This document shows, piece by piece, positions 27,098-36,663 of a stretch of DNA of 64,000 nt (its first letter is position 1; every line of letters starts with the position of its first letter). The notes beneath the pieces were generated by a model. The model searched no databases. It had not been told where the DNA came from and was given only the letters and a program-made list of their open reading frames with translations. The translations under genes were made by a program, and so were the position numbers. This DNA is from CAVVSD01 sp963750895 (lineage in GTDB: Bacteria > Actinomycetota > Thermoleophilia > Solirubrobacterales > Solirubrobacteraceae): contig CAVVSD010000008.1 in the NCBI GenBank assembly GCA_963750895.1, positions 1,240,001 to 1,304,000 of the forward strand, read 5' to 3'.

Positions 27098-27215
27098 CCC
27101 GCATCCCCGGCGGTGGGTTGCCCGCACCGTCGTAGACCGGGCGGCTCCACGGACATCGGGGGTCCCGGCGGCCACGCTGTGTGCACCCCCCGCCACCTTG
27201 CCACCGGAGTCCCCA

Positions 27216-27528
27216 ATGAGCGCCTTCTCGTCCCCCATCGTCCGTCCCGCCACCGACCGCGACGCCGTCGCCCTCGCTCGTCTCGCCGAGCTCGACTCCG
27301 CGCCGCCCCTGATCGGCGACGTGCTGCTCGCCGAGGAGAAGGGCGTCATCGTCGCCGCGACGTCGCTCGCCGACGGGCGCGATGATCGCCGACCCCTTCC
27401 GTCTCACCGGGCCCGCCCGCGCCGCGATCCGTGCTCGCGCTCGCGCCCTGGGGGCAGTCGCGCCGACGGCCTCGCTCCGCGAGCGGCTCCACGGGCTGTT
27501 CCGCCCCTTCCGCCTCGTCGCCGCCTGA
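27216..27528 (+). pseudogene. Small GNAT-like protein, frameshifted near 27380
   Basis: From the ATG at 27216 the protein reads SPIVRPATDRDAVALARLAE, then LIGDVLLAEEKGVIVAATSLADGR. That is the first half of a short acetyltransferase-like domain common in actinobacteria. It then breaks; in another frame it continues MIADPFRLTGPARAAIRARA to a TGA at 27526. The total is one base over a multiple of three. A true 104-residue protein with a sequence error is likely, but a decayed gene cannot be excluded. It lacks the CoA-binding RGxG motif, so it may not be an active acetyltransferase. Confidence 0.6.
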
Positions 27529-27568
27529 CCTCGGCGTCCTGGAGCACGCGTACCGTGGGGCGGCCGCC

Positions 27569-28634
27569 ATGGCCGCTCCCGCGATCGCCGAGCCTCTGCA
27601 GGACCGTCTCGCCCGCTACCCGCGGATGCGGTTCATGGGCTCCAAGCACCGCCTCGCGCCGCGCCTGGCCGAGGTGTTCGCGACGCTGCCGCCCGGGCCG
27701 GCCGTGGACGCGTTCTCGGGGAGCGGGGTCGTCGCGTACACGCTGAAGGCGACCGGCCGCCAGGTGCTGGCCAACGACCATCTCGCGTTCGCCGCGGCGT
27801 TCACGCAGGCGATGGTCGTCGAACGACGACGTCGTGCTGACGCCGGACGACGTGGACCTGCTGTGCTCCCCGAACCGCGACGGGCGCGACTTCATCCAGC
27901 GCACGTTCGACGGGCTGTACTTCCCCGCCGCGGACCACGCGTTCCTCGACGCGGCGTGGTCGCACCTCGACGACATGGACGCCACGCGGCGCGCCCTGGC
28001 GATCAGCGCGCTGTGCCTCGCCGCGGCGCGCAAGCAGCCCCGCGGGGTGTTCACCATCACGACGCTGCGCTACGACGACGGGCGACGCCAGCTGCGGATG
28101 AGCCTCCGCGACCTGTTCCGCGAGGCCGTGGGCGACGTCAACGCGGCGGTCTTCGCGGGCGCGGGCGAGCCGAGCGCGAGCGTGTGCGGCGAGGTCTTCG
28201 ACCTCGATCCTGCCGGCGTGGCCGTCGCCTACCTCGATCCGCCCTACGCGCCGCCCCGTGACGACACGTGCTACATCAAGCGCTACCACTTCCTCGAGGG
28301 CCTCGCGACGTACTGGCGCGGTCAGGAGATCATGTGGGGGACGCGGTCGCGCAAGCTCGTCAAGCGCCACACGCCGTTCGCCTCCAAGAAGACGGTGCGC
28401 GACGCCCTCGACCGCACGTTCGAGCACTTCCGCGACGCCTCCGTCGTCGTCTCCTACGGCTCCAACGCCGCGCTCGGCGTCGACGAGCTCGAGTCGCTCA
28501 TGCGCCGCCACACGCAGGCGGTCGAGCGCATCGAGATCCCGCACACCTACGCGTTCGGCACCCACGGCGCGGCGCGGCGGCGTACGGCGACGGAGTACGT
28601 CCTCGTCGGTTCGGGACCGAAAGGCGGAAGGTGA
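27569..28634 (+). CDS. DNA N6-adenine methyltransferase (D12 class), frameshifted near 27822
   Basis: This Dam-like modification enzyme has about 355 residues. It opens with PRMRFMGSKHRL, the SAM site DAFSGSGVVAY, a target-recognition middle, and the catalytic DPPY (YLDPPYAPPRDD), ending ATEYVLVGSG. The frame breaks near 27822, where GTCGAACGAC should probably read with two further bases to encode VVENDDVVL. Both halves are otherwise normal. No restriction endonuclease or specificity subunit lies nearby, so it is an orphan methylase. It overlaps the following oxidoreductase start (GTGA). Confidence 0.82.
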
Positions 28635-30037
28635 GCCTGCGCCACACGGCCCGCGGGCACTGGCTCGAGCAGGCGGCGCCGCTCATGACCGACCCCGCGC
28701 CGCCGCCGGAGGGCGACGTCCGCGCCGACGTCGTCGTGGTCGGCGGCGGCTACACGGGGATGTGGTGCGCCTGGCATCTCCTCGAGACGGCGCCGGACGC
28801 ACGCATCGTCCTGCTCGAGGCCGATCTCTGCGGGCACGGGCCCAGCGGCCGCAACGGCGGCTTCTGCCACGGCACCTGGCTCAGCCTCGACCCGCTGCGC
28901 GACCGCCTCGGCGCGGGGCCGGCGCTCGAGCTCGCACGCGCGACCCAGGCGGGCGCCGAGGCGATCGGGCGCTGGTGCGACGAGCAGGGCGTCGACGCGT
29001 GGTACCGGCGCGGGGGCGAGCTGCGGGTGTCCACGACGGAGGCGCACGACGACGTCGGCCTGGCCTCCGCACGGGCGGCGGACGAGCTCGGCGTGGGCGA
29101 CCGGCTCGTCGACCTCACGCCCGCGCAGGTGCGCGAGCACTGCGACTCGCCCGTCTTCCGGCGCGGGGTGTACGCGCCCGACGGCGCGACCGTGCACCCC
29201 GGGCGCCTGGCGCTGGGTCTGCGGGCGAGGCTGATCGACCGCGGCGTGGTCGTGCACGAGCACGCGCGGGTGCTGCGGGTGCGCGGGGAGGGCGCGGCCG
29301 GTGTCAGCGTCGAGACCGCGGGGGCGCGTATCCGCGCAGGGCACGCGGTGCTCGCGGCGGGCGGCGCGCTCGCGCGGATGCCCGCCATGCGCGGACGGGT
29401 GCTCGTCGGATCGAGCCATCTCATCGTCACCGAACCGGTGCCGGACGTCATCGAGGCGCTCGGCTGGGGCGGCGAGGCCATCAGCGACGCCCGCGCCTTC
29501 CTCCACTACACGCGCACGACGGACGACGGGCGGATCGCGTTCGGCTGGGCCGGCGGGCGGCCGGCGTTCGGCGGCCGGCTGCGCGGGCGCGTCGAGGTGG
29601 ACCCCGCGGTCGCCGAGGCGCTGCATCGCCATCTGCTGCGCTGGTTCCCGATGCTCGAAGGCAGGGCCATCGAGCACGCGTGGGGCGGGCCGATTGACAT
29701 AACGCCGGCGCGTCTGCCCGCGATCGTGCAGCTGCCCGGCGGCCCGGTCCACGCCGCCGCGGGCTACACCGGCAACGGCGTCGGCCCGGCGCACCTCGTC
29801 GGTCAGATCCTCGCCCTGCTCGCCCTCGACCGGCGGGACCCACTGACCGCGCTGCCGATCGTCGAGCCGCCGGGCGGGTGGATCCCGCCCGAGCCGCTGC
29901 GCTGGGCCGGGGCCCACGCCGTCCGGGCCGCGCTGCTCAGCGCGGAGGACGCCGAGGAGGCCGGCAGGCGGCCCTCCGCGCTGGCGCGCACCGTGGCCGC
30001 GGCGCCGAAGCGGTTCGGTATCACCCTCGGCCGTTGA
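28631..30037 (+). CDS. FAD-dependent oxidoreductase, DadA/glycine-oxidase-like
   Basis: This flavin amine oxidase-type protein of 468 residues has a DAO fold. The nucleotide-binding VVVGGGYTGMWCAWHL lies at about residues 37-52, the acidic LLEADLCGHGPSGRNGG follows, and the C-terminal FAD contact is AAAGYTGNGVGPAHLVG. The motif pattern GHGPSGRNGGF is typical of gamma-glutamylputrescine-oxidase-like enzymes, so an amine or amino acid is a likely substrate. The GTG at 28631 overlaps the methylase stop. An extra 35 residues precede the Rossmann motif. The exact substrate is unknown. Confidence 0.82.
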   Translation: MSLRHTARGHWLEQAAPLMTDPAPPPEGDVRADVVVVGGGYTGMWCAWHLLETAPDARIVLLEADLCGHGPSGRNGGFCHGTWLSLDPLRDRLGAGPALELARATQAGAEAIGRWCDEQGVDAWYRRGGELRVSTTEAHDDVGLASARAADELGVGDRLVDLTPAQVREHCDSPVFRRGVYAPDGATVHPGRLALGLRARLIDRGVVVHEHARVLRVRGEGAAGVSVETAGARIRAGHAVLAAGGALARMPAMRGRVLVGSSHLIVTEPVPDVIEALGWGGEAISDARAFLHYTRTTDDGRIAFGWAGGRPAFGGRLRGRVEVDPAVAEALHRHLLRWFPMLEGRAIEHAWGGPIDITPARLPAIVQLPGGPVHAAAGYTGNGVGPAHLVGQILALLALDRRDPLTALPIVEPPGGWIPPEPLRWAGAHAVRAALLSAEDAEEAGRRPSALARTVAAAPKRFGITLGR

Positions 30038-30065
30038 ACAGGGTGGGGCGCGGACCCCGGCGGGC

Positions 30066-30071
30066 TATGCT
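30066..30071 (+). promoter_or_regulatory. -10 element (TATGCT) of a leaderless message
   Basis: TATGCT lies seven bases before the GTG of the next gene, so transcription should begin at or next to the start codon. No Shine-Dalgarno site is possible. Confidence 0.6.
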
Positions 30072-30078
30072 TCGGGGC

Positions 30079-30567
30079 GTGCAGGAGATGGTGATCTACG
30101 GCGTGTCCTTCGACATGGTGGGCAAGCAGCCGATCGTCTTGCTGAAGACGGTGGACTCGAACAAGTTCCTGCCCATCTGGATCGGTCACCCGGAGGCCGC
30201 GGCGATCCTGATGAAGCTGCAGGGTGCGAGCACCCCGCGGCCGATGACGCACGACCTGATGAACGACGTGCTCGGCGAGCTCGAGGTCAAGTGCACCCAG
30301 GTCGCGGTCACGGAGCTGCGCGACAACACGTTCTTCGCATCGATCACGCTGCAGCAGAACGGGCGCGAGCTGGAGGTCGACTCCCGCCCGTCCGATGCGC
30401 TCGCCCTCGCGGTCCGCACCGGCGCCCCGATCTTCGCCGCCGAGGAGGTCATCGCGGAGTCCGCGATCGAGTTCGAGCACGACCCCGACGACAACGAGGA
30501 GGTCGTCGAGCGGTTCAAGGACTTCCTCGACCGGGTCACCCCGGAGGACTTCGCCGGCGACGAATGA
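30079..30567 (+). CDS. Bifunctional nuclease-family protein (DUF151)
   Basis: This soluble protein of 162 residues covers the BFN/DUF151 domain: KQPIVLLKTVDSNKFLPIWIGHPEA, STPRPMTHDLM, CTQVAVTELRDNTFFASI, and DSRPSDALALAVRTGAPIFAAEEV. Plant and archaeal relatives have been reported to have DNase/RNase activity, but the bacterial role is unclear. In actinobacteria and Thermotogae it is a usual single-copy housekeeping gene. It ends in an acidic tail with a possible UVR-like helix (EEVVERFKDFLD). It converges on ddl with 30 bp between the stops. Confidence 0.88.
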   Translation: MQEMVIYGVSFDMVGKQPIVLLKTVDSNKFLPIWIGHPEAAAILMKLQGASTPRPMTHDLMNDVLGELEVKCTQVAVTELRDNTFFASITLQQNGRELEVDSRPSDALALAVRTGAPIFAAEEVIAESAIEFEHDPDDNEEVVERFKDFLDRVTPEDFAGDE

Positions 30568-30597
30568 GTGCCGGGCTCGCCCAGGCACGTCGGCTGG

Positions 30598-31521
30598 TCA
30601 GGCGAGCGCGAGCACCTGCGCGATGAGCTGATCGAACCCGATGCCCGCGGCGTCGGCGGCCATCGGCAGCAGCGAGGTCTCGGTCATGCCGGGGATCGTG
30701 TTGGCCTCCAGCACCCACAGCTCGCCGGTGGCGGCGTCGAGCATGAGGTCGACGCGGGCGACGCCGGCCAGGCCCAGCACCGCCCACGTCCGCATCGCCA
30801 TCTCCTGCGCGCGATCCGCCGCGTCGCCCGGCAGCTCGGCGGGGCACCGGAACGCGGTCGCGCCGATCTCGTAGCGGTGCTCGAAGTCGTACGCGGCCTC
30901 GTCGTTGGGGATCGCCTCGACCACCGGCAGCGGCCTGCCGTCGAGCACGGAGACCGCGAGGTCGCGACCGGCGACGTGGCGCTCGAGCAGGACCTTCGTG
31001 TCGTAGGAGAACGCCGCGACGAGCGCGCCCGGGACGTCCGTGGCGGACTCCGCGACCTTCAGGCCGAGCGCGGAGCCCTGGCCGGCGGGCTTGATCACGA
31101 TCGGGAACTCCAGGCGCTCCTCGATCGCGGGCAGCGCGTCCGCCGCGCCGAGCTCGCGGAAGGCGGTCTGCGTGAAGGCGACCCAGTCCGGCGTGGGCAC
31201 CCCCGCGTCGCGGAGCTCGTGCTTGGCGAGCACCTTGTCCGCGCTCCGGACGCACGCGGAGACGCGCGAGCCGGTGTAGCGGATGCCCATGACCTCCAGC
31301 AGCTCCTGGACGGTGCCGTCCTCGCCGTCCGGGCCGTGCAGCGCCAGGAACGCGACGTCGCACGCGGCCTCGCGCAGCGTCGGGACGAGATCGCCGCCGA
31401 CGTCGATGCCGATGACGTCGTGCCCGAGCCGCTCGAGCGCGGCCTCGACCCGCGCGCCGGACCGCAGCGACACCTGGCGCTCGAAGGACCGCCCGCCCTT
31501 CAGCACCGCGACCCGCGTCAT
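30598..31521 (-). CDS. ddl: D-alanine-D-alanine ligase
   Basis: This ATP-grasp enzyme makes the D-Ala-D-Ala dipeptide for peptidoglycan. It has 307 residues: LKGGRSFERQVSLRSG at the N-terminus, ALHGPDGEDGTVQELLE, the ATP-binding FPIVIKPAGQGSALGL, and a C-terminal ARVDLML with EANTIPGMTETSLLP, which holds metal-binding Glu and Asn. The ATG at 31521 overlaps the stop of the aminotransferase (ATGA). The frame continues open upstream only because that gene is frameshifted. Confidence 0.95.
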   Translation of the reverse strand: MTRVAVLKGGRSFERQVSLRSGARVEAALERLGHDVIGIDVGGDLVPTLREAACDVAFLALHGPDGEDGTVQELLEVMGIRYTGSRVSACVRSADKVLAKHELRDAGVPTPDWVAFTQTAFRELGAADALPAIEERLEFPIVIKPAGQGSALGLKVAESATDVPGALVAAFSYDTKVLLERHVAGRDLAVSVLDGRPLPVVEAIPNDEAAYDFEHRYEIGATAFRCPAELPGDAADRAQEMAMRTWAVLGLAGVARVDLMLDAATGELWVLEANTIPGMTETSLLPMAADAAGIGFDQLIAQVLALA

Positions 31522-32877
31522 GATCCGGCTGCTGTGCCGCCGTCGGAGGCCGGTCGCCGCGCGGGGAGCGGCAGCACGTCGGCCATCCTGGCGTCGGGCT
31601 CGGCGGGCGCCGCCGGCCTGGGCACCGGCCGCGTGCCGGTGAGGGTCCCGTACAGCCCGACCTGCTCCTGCACGACGGCGCCGATCCTGCGCACGCCCTC
31701 GCGGATGCGGTCGTCGGTCGAGCCGGAGAAGTTGAGGCGCATCTCGGAGCCGCCGCGGCCGTCGACGTACGCGGCGCGGCCGGGGACGAACGCGACGTTC
31801 GCCCGCAGCGCGCGGGCGAGCAGGTCGGTCGTGTCGATGTAGTCGGGCAGGGTCGCCCACACGAACATCCCGCCCTCGGGTCGCGTCCAGGTCGCTTCGG
31901 GCCCGAACGACTCGTGGAGCGCCTCGAGCATCACATCGCGGCGACGGTGGTAGAGCGCGCGGAGCGCGTCGACGTACTCGCGCCACTGCGCGCGGGCGAA
32001 GTAGGCGGCGATGAAGAACTGCGAGAACGCCGGCGAGCACAGGTCGACGCCCTGCTTGCCGGTGTTCATCTTCTCGAAGACCGGCCCCGGCGCCACGGCC
32101 CACCCCGTCCGGAATCCCGGGGGAGAGGATCTTCGAGAACGTCCCGAGGTAGATCACGAACCGCCCGCCGTCGAGCGAGCGCAGCGTCGGCAAGGGGTCG
32201 CCCTCGTAGCGCAGGAGCCCGTAGGGGTTGTCCTCGAGGACGAGCAGCTCGCGCTCGGCGGCGACCTGCACGAGGCGCCTGCGGCGCGGGAGCGACATCG
32301 TCACGCCGCCGGGGTTCTGGAAGGTCGGGACGGTGTAGATGAACTTCGGGCGCCGGCCCTCGGACTCCAGGCGGTCGAGCGTCGCCTCGAGCTCGTCGAT
32401 GAGCATCCCGTCGCCGTCCATCGCGACCTGCACGACGTCGGCCTCGTAGGCGGTGAACGTCGGGACCGCGCCGGGGTAGGTCGGGGCCTCGGCGACGATG
32501 ACGTCGCCGGGATCGATGAGCGTCTTGCAGACGAGGTCGATGACCTGCTGGCCGCCGGTCGTGACGAGGACGTCGGAGGCGTCGACCTCCGTGCCCTCCG
32601 CCGCCATCACCTCGACGATCGCCTCGCGCACGCTCCAGAGCCCCTCGGTGGGGGAGTACTGCAGCGCCTTGGCCGACGCCTCGGCGGCGACGCCGCTCAT
32701 GAGCTGGGCGAGCAGCTCCGCCGGGAAGCTCGTCGTGTCAGGCTGTCCGCCGGCCAGCGAGATGACGTCCGGGCGCTCCGTGATCGCCATGAGATCGCGC
32801 ATGGCGGAGGACGTCATCCCGCGGGTGCGCTGGGAGAACAGCCCTGCGTAGCGTTCGAGATCGCGCTGTGTGCCCAT
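31518..32877 (-). CDS. PLP-dependent aminotransferase, class I/II (AAT-I fold), frameshifted near 32118
   Basis: This enzyme of about 452 residues resembles 2-aminoadipate/aromatic aminotransferases of the LysN/ARO8 group: ISLAGGQPDTTSFP, LQYSPTEGLWSVREAI, TTGGQQVIDLVCK, TYPGAVPTFTAYEADVV, and NPYGLLRYEGDPLP. The PLP lysine is in GTFSKILSPG. Just after it an extra base (the A in CCCGGGATTCCGG) breaks the frame; removing it gives FRTGWAVAPG and a normal C-terminal half to 31518. The C-terminus has a 30-residue Pro/Ala-rich tail. Coupling to ddl suggests amino acid supply, but the substrate is unknown. Confidence 0.8.
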
Positions 32878-32945
32878 CAGCGGATCCGTTCGTCAAGGGT
32901 TGACCGGACCCTCTCGTCGGGCATCATGCGCCCCGCAAACTAGCA

Positions 32946-33524
32946 ATGCGCTATCTCCTCGACATCCTCCAGGCGGCCGGCATCGGATCCGCCACGGGCA
33001 TCCGCCCCTTCCTGCCCGCGCTCGCCGCGGGCGCGCTCGCCCGCGCCGACGTGGGCATCGACTTCGAGGGCACGGCGTTCGCCTTCCTCGAGTCGCCGAT
33101 CTTCCTGATCGCGCTCATCGTCGCCATGGCGGCGAGCATCGCGCTCGCCCGGGCCCGGCCCGACGACCCGCGGCTCCCGAGCGCCCTGAGCGGCATCGGC
33201 ATCGGGCTCGGCGCCCTCCTCGGCGCCGGCTCGCTCGACGACCGCTTCTCCGTCTGGTGGCCCGGGCTGGTGGCCGGCGGCCTCAGCGCGCTCCTCGCGT
33301 CCGCCGCGACGCTCGCGCTCATCGCACGGGTGCGCACGCGTCTCGACGCGGACGCGCGGGGTGCGCTGCCGGTGTACGAGGAGGGCAGCGGGCTCGTGCT
33401 CGCGGCCGCGTGCATCCTCGTCCCGCCGATCGCGATCCTCGCGATCGGCTTCTTCGTGTGGCTCCTCATCGGATCGCGCAGGCGCGGTCAGGAGAAGTAC
33501 GCGGGCCTGCGGATCCTCCGGTGA
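32946..33524 (+). CDS. DUF4126 family membrane protein
   Basis: This 192-residue protein has about five membrane helices. The opening LQAAGIGSATGIRPFLPALAAG is typical of DUF4126, and it ends in a short basic tail (RRRGQEKYAGLRIL). The function is unknown. The ATG at 32946 lies 68 bp from the divergent aminotransferase start. Its TGA overlaps the GTG of the AlkP gene (GTGA), so the pair is coupled and may act on the same membrane process. Confidence 0.75.
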   Translation: MRYLLDILQAAGIGSATGIRPFLPALAAGALARADVGIDFEGTAFAFLESPIFLIALIVAMAASIALARARPDDPRLPSALSGIGIGLGALLGAGSLDDRFSVWWPGLVAGGLSALLASAATLALIARVRTRLDADARGALPVYEEGSGLVLAAACILVPPIAILAIGFFVWLLIGSRRRGQEKYAGLRILR

Positions 33525-34984
33525 AGCTCGTCCTCGCCGTCATCGACGGCGCGAAGCCGGAGATGGTCGAGCGTGCGATCTCCACGGGCCAGGCCCCGGC
33601 GCTGGCGGAGATCGCGGCGCGGGGCAGCGGCATCCACGCCTGCACCGCCGCCTTCCCGTCCGTCACGCCGGTGTGCGCGGCGACGATCGCGACCGGCGTC
33701 CGCCAGGACCGCCACCACATCCCGGCGATGAACTGGTGGTCGCGCGCCGAGCGCCGCTACATCGAGTACGGGTCGTCGTTCGCCGCGGCGCGCCGCTTCG
33801 GCATCAACCGCCAGCTCATCGACACCGTCTACAACATGAACGCCGAGCACCTCGCGGAGGACGCCAGGACGGTCTTCGAGGCGCTCGACGCGGAGGACGT
33901 CCGCACGGCGGGGACGACCTATCTCATGTACCGCGGGCTCCACACCCACGAGCCCGCGCGCGAGTTCGCCCTGAGCCGCATCGCCTCGGCGACGCTGTTC
34001 CGCCGGCCGGTCCAGGGCCCGCGCGAGCTCTTCTACGCCGACCTGTTCGCGAGCCGGGCCACGGGCTGCTGGTCGCAGCTCGGGCTGCCGGGCATGCGCG
34101 ACCAGCACGCCGGCTGCGTCGGCGCCTACCTCGTCGAGCACGACCTCTTCGACTTCCTGCTGCTCTCGCTCCCGGACAACGACACGCACTCCCACAAGCA
34201 CGGCCCGCACGCGCAGGTCGCGTCGATCGCGGCGGCCGACCGGCAGATCGAGCGGGTCATGCACGCGTCGGGTGGGACGGACGCGTTCCTGGAGGAGCAC
34301 GCCGTCATCGTCGTGTCCGACCACTCGCACGCGCCCGTGGAGGAGGAGATCGCGTTCGTCGACGCGTTCGACGGCTGGGACGTCGCCGCGCCGACGCGCC
34401 CGGGGCGCGTGCGGCCGGAGCGCGCGGAGATCGCGATGTGCCCGTCGCAGCGCGCGGCGATGGTCTACGTGCTGCTCGAGGAGGGGCGCGAGGCGGCGAT
34501 CGGGCCGATCGTGGAGGCGGCGGGCGACCTCGACGGCGTCGACCTCGTGCTCTGGCGCGACGGCGACGAGGGCGTCATCGCCTCCGCTCGCGGCGAGCTG
34601 CGCTTCGCACCGGGCGACGACCTGCGCGACCGCCGCGGCGCGCGGTGGTCCGTCCGCGGCGACCTCGAGGTCCTGCGGGCGGCGACGAGCGATGGGGAGA
34701 TCGACATGCCGACGTACCCGGACGGCCTGGCGCGTGCCTGGGCGGCGCTGACCTGCCCGACGTCCGGCGACGTGCTGCTGAGCGCCGAGCCCGACTACGA
34801 GTTCCCCGACTGGGGCGGCGTGGCGCACATGGGCGGCGGGAGCCACGGCTCGCTGCACCGGGTCGACTCGGAGGGCGTGCTGCTCATGGCCGGCGTCGAA
34901 GGGCCGGGGGAGCGCGCCGACGGGAACTCGTGGAGCCTCGTCGACGTCGCCCCGATGGCGGTCAGCCACTTCCTCCGGCGCTAG
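33521..34984 (+). CDS. Alkaline-phosphatase-superfamily phosphodiesterase/nucleotide pyrophosphatase-like protein
   Basis: This 487-residue metal-dependent hydrolase of the AlkP superfamily has the expected two-metal ligands: Asp in LVLAVIDGAKPEM, the nucleophile Thr in PSVTPVCAATIATG, Asp/His in LPDNDTHSHKHG, Asp-His in VVSDHSHAP, and His in GGGSHGSLHR. No signal peptide is visible, so it is cytoplasmic unless exported otherwise, which is unusual for nucleotide pyrophosphatases. The substrate could be a phosphodiester, phosphoglycerol or nucleotide; the neighbouring polytopic glycosyltransferases hint at lipid-linked intermediates. Confidence 0.8.
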   Translation: MKLVLAVIDGAKPEMVERAISTGQAPALAEIAARGSGIHACTAAFPSVTPVCAATIATGVRQDRHHIPAMNWWSRAERRYIEYGSSFAAARRFGINRQLIDTVYNMNAEHLAEDARTVFEALDAEDVRTAGTTYLMYRGLHTHEPAREFALSRIASATLFRRPVQGPRELFYADLFASRATGCWSQLGLPGMRDQHAGCVGAYLVEHDLFDFLLLSLPDNDTHSHKHGPHAQVASIAAADRQIERVMHASGGTDAFLEEHAVIVVSDHSHAPVEEEIAFVDAFDGWDVAAPTRPGRVRPERAEIAMCPSQRAAMVYVLLEEGREAAIGPIVEAAGDLDGVDLVLWRDGDEGVIASARGELRFAPGDDLRDRRGARWSVRGDLEVLRAATSDGEIDMPTYPDGLARAWAALTCPTSGDVLLSAEPDYEFPDWGGVAHMGGGSHGSLHRVDSEGVLLMAGVEGPGERADGNSWSLVDVAPMAVSHFLRR

Positions 34985-34996
34985 CGTGCGCCCGCG

Positions 34997-36661
34997 ATGA
35001 CCGTCCGCTCCCGGTGGGCCGTCGCACTGCTCGCGGTGCTGCTCGCCGCGCTCGCGACCGCAGCGCCCGCCGGCGCCCAGACCGCGACGGCGGGCCCGGG
35101 CAGCAGCACCGCCGCCTCGCCGACCCAGGAGACCATCGCCGGCGGCCTCGTGCGCCCGGCGCGCTCCGACGTCGCCCCGCCCGGGCGCACCCGCTCCGCG
35201 CAGCAGGTCCTCGCGATCGCCGACCGGCTGCCGAAGGTGCAGGAGGCCAGGCGCGAGCACCCGGGCTCCACCCGCGAGGCGTTCCTGAAGGAGCCGGGTC
35301 GCTGGCAGGTCTCCTACATCGTCGACAAGGACGGCGACCGCAAGGAGATCGCGCAGGTCCTCGTCGACGACCTCTCGGGCGCGGTCCTCGAGGCGTGGAC
35401 GGGCTATCAGGTGCCCTGGACCATGGCGCGCGGCTACCCGGGCGCGTTCGGGCGCGCGGTGAACTCGCCCTGGGTCTGGATCCCGCTCTGCATCCTCTTC
35501 GCCGTGCCGTTCGTCGACGTGCGCAACCCGTGGCGGATGCTCCACCTCGACCTGCTCGTGTTCACGGGGTTCTCCGTCGCCCTCGCGTTCTTCAACGCGG
35601 CGAAGGTCGGGATCTCCACGCCGCTCGTCGTGCCGCTGCTCATCTACTTCCTGGTCCGCATGCTGCAGATCGGCTGGTCGCGCCGAGACCCGGGCGAGCG
35701 GGCCCGCCGCCCCCTTCCGCTGCTCGTGCCCGTGTCCTGGCTCGCGATCGCAGCCGTCTTCCTGCTCGGCTTCCGGATCGGGCTGAACATCACGGACTCC
35801 AACGTCATCGACGTCGGCTACGCCGGCGTGATCGGCGCCGACCACCTCACGCACGGCGAGGCGCTCTACGGCGACTTCCCGGGCGACAACGAGCACGGCG
35901 ACACCTACGGGCCGGTCACCTATCTCACGTACGTCCCGTTCGAGGCGGTGCTGCCGTGGAGCGGCGCCTGGGACGACCTCCCGGCGGCGCACGGCGCGGC
36001 GCTCGTCTTCGACCTCGCGGTGGTGCTGTTGCTCTACGCCCTCGGGCGGCGCATCCGGGGTCCGCGGACGGGGGTGGTCCTCGCGTACGCGTGGCTGGCG
36101 TTCCCGTTCTCGCTGTTCGTCGCGAACACGAACGCCAACGACGCGCTGCCCGTCGCGCTCGTGCTCGGGGCGCTGCTCGCGTGGGGGAACCCGATCGGGC
36201 GAGGGATCCTCATCGCGCTCGCGGGCATGACGAAGTTCGCCCCGCTCGCGCTGTTCCCGCTCTTCGCCCGCGCGCGCGGCACCGCACGGTTCGTCGTCGC
36301 GTTCGTCCTGACGGCGGCCGTCGTGTCGATCCCGATCTTCCTGTTCGGGGGCACCCTGCGGGACTTCTGGGACGCGACGCTGGGGTACCAGGCCGACCGC
36401 GCGTCGCCGTTCTCGATCTACGGGCTGTGGGGCGGACTGGACTGGCTGCACACGCTCGCGCAGGTCGGGGCGGTCGGGCTGGGGATCGCCGTCGCGTTCG
36501 TGCCGCGCCGCAACGACCTCGTCGGGACGGCCGCGCTGGCGGCCGCGGTGCTCGTCGCCGTGCAGCTCTCGCTGACCTACTGGTTCTTCCTCTACATCGC
36601 CTGGATCGCGCCGCTCGTCTTCATCGCGCTGCTGTGCCGCGAGGGCGAGCCGGCGATCTAG
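34997..36661 (+). CDS. Polytopic membrane glycosyltransferase (GT87/DUF2029-like) with a PepSY-like N-terminal domain
   Basis: This 554-residue protein has a cleavable-looking signal (MTVRSRWAVALLAVLLAALA) and an extracytoplasmic domain of about 110 residues that resembles PepSY (QVSYIVDKDGDRKEIAQVLV). About ten membrane helices follow. DVGYAGVIGADHLTHGEALY, with an Asp after a helix, and TYGPVTYLTYVPFEAVLPW are typical of GT-C polyprenyl-phosphate mannosyltransferases. It is followed after 2 bases by a second protein of the same class. A role in exporting or building cell-envelope glycans is inferred from the family. Confidence 0.75.
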   Translation: MTVRSRWAVALLAVLLAALATAAPAGAQTATAGPGSSTAASPTQETIAGGLVRPARSDVAPPGRTRSAQQVLAIADRLPKVQEARREHPGSTREAFLKEPGRWQVSYIVDKDGDRKEIAQVLVDDLSGAVLEAWTGYQVPWTMARGYPGAFGRAVNSPWVWIPLCILFAVPFVDVRNPWRMLHLDLLVFTGFSVALAFFNAAKVGISTPLVVPLLIYFLVRMLQIGWSRRDPGERARRPLPLLVPVSWLAIAAVFLLGFRIGLNITDSNVIDVGYAGVIGADHLTHGEALYGDFPGDNEHGDTYGPVTYLTYVPFEAVLPWSGAWDDLPAAHGAALVFDLAVVLLLYALGRRIRGPRTGVVLAYAWLAFPFSLFVANTNANDALPVALVLGALLAWGNPIGRGILIALAGMTKFAPLALFPLFARARGTARFVVAFVLTAAVVSIPIFLFGGTLRDFWDATLGYQADRASPFSIYGLWGGLDWLHTLAQVGAVGLGIAVAFVPRRNDLVGTAALAAAVLVAVQLSLTYWFFLYIAWIAPLVFIALLCREGEPAI

Positions 36662-36663
36662 CC

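Noticed and set aside
30598..32877. A continuous open frame joining an aminotransferase and D-Ala-D-Ala ligase
   Set aside because: The join appears only because of an extra base near 32118; the true C-terminal half of the aminotransferase is in another frame and overlaps ddl by ATGA.
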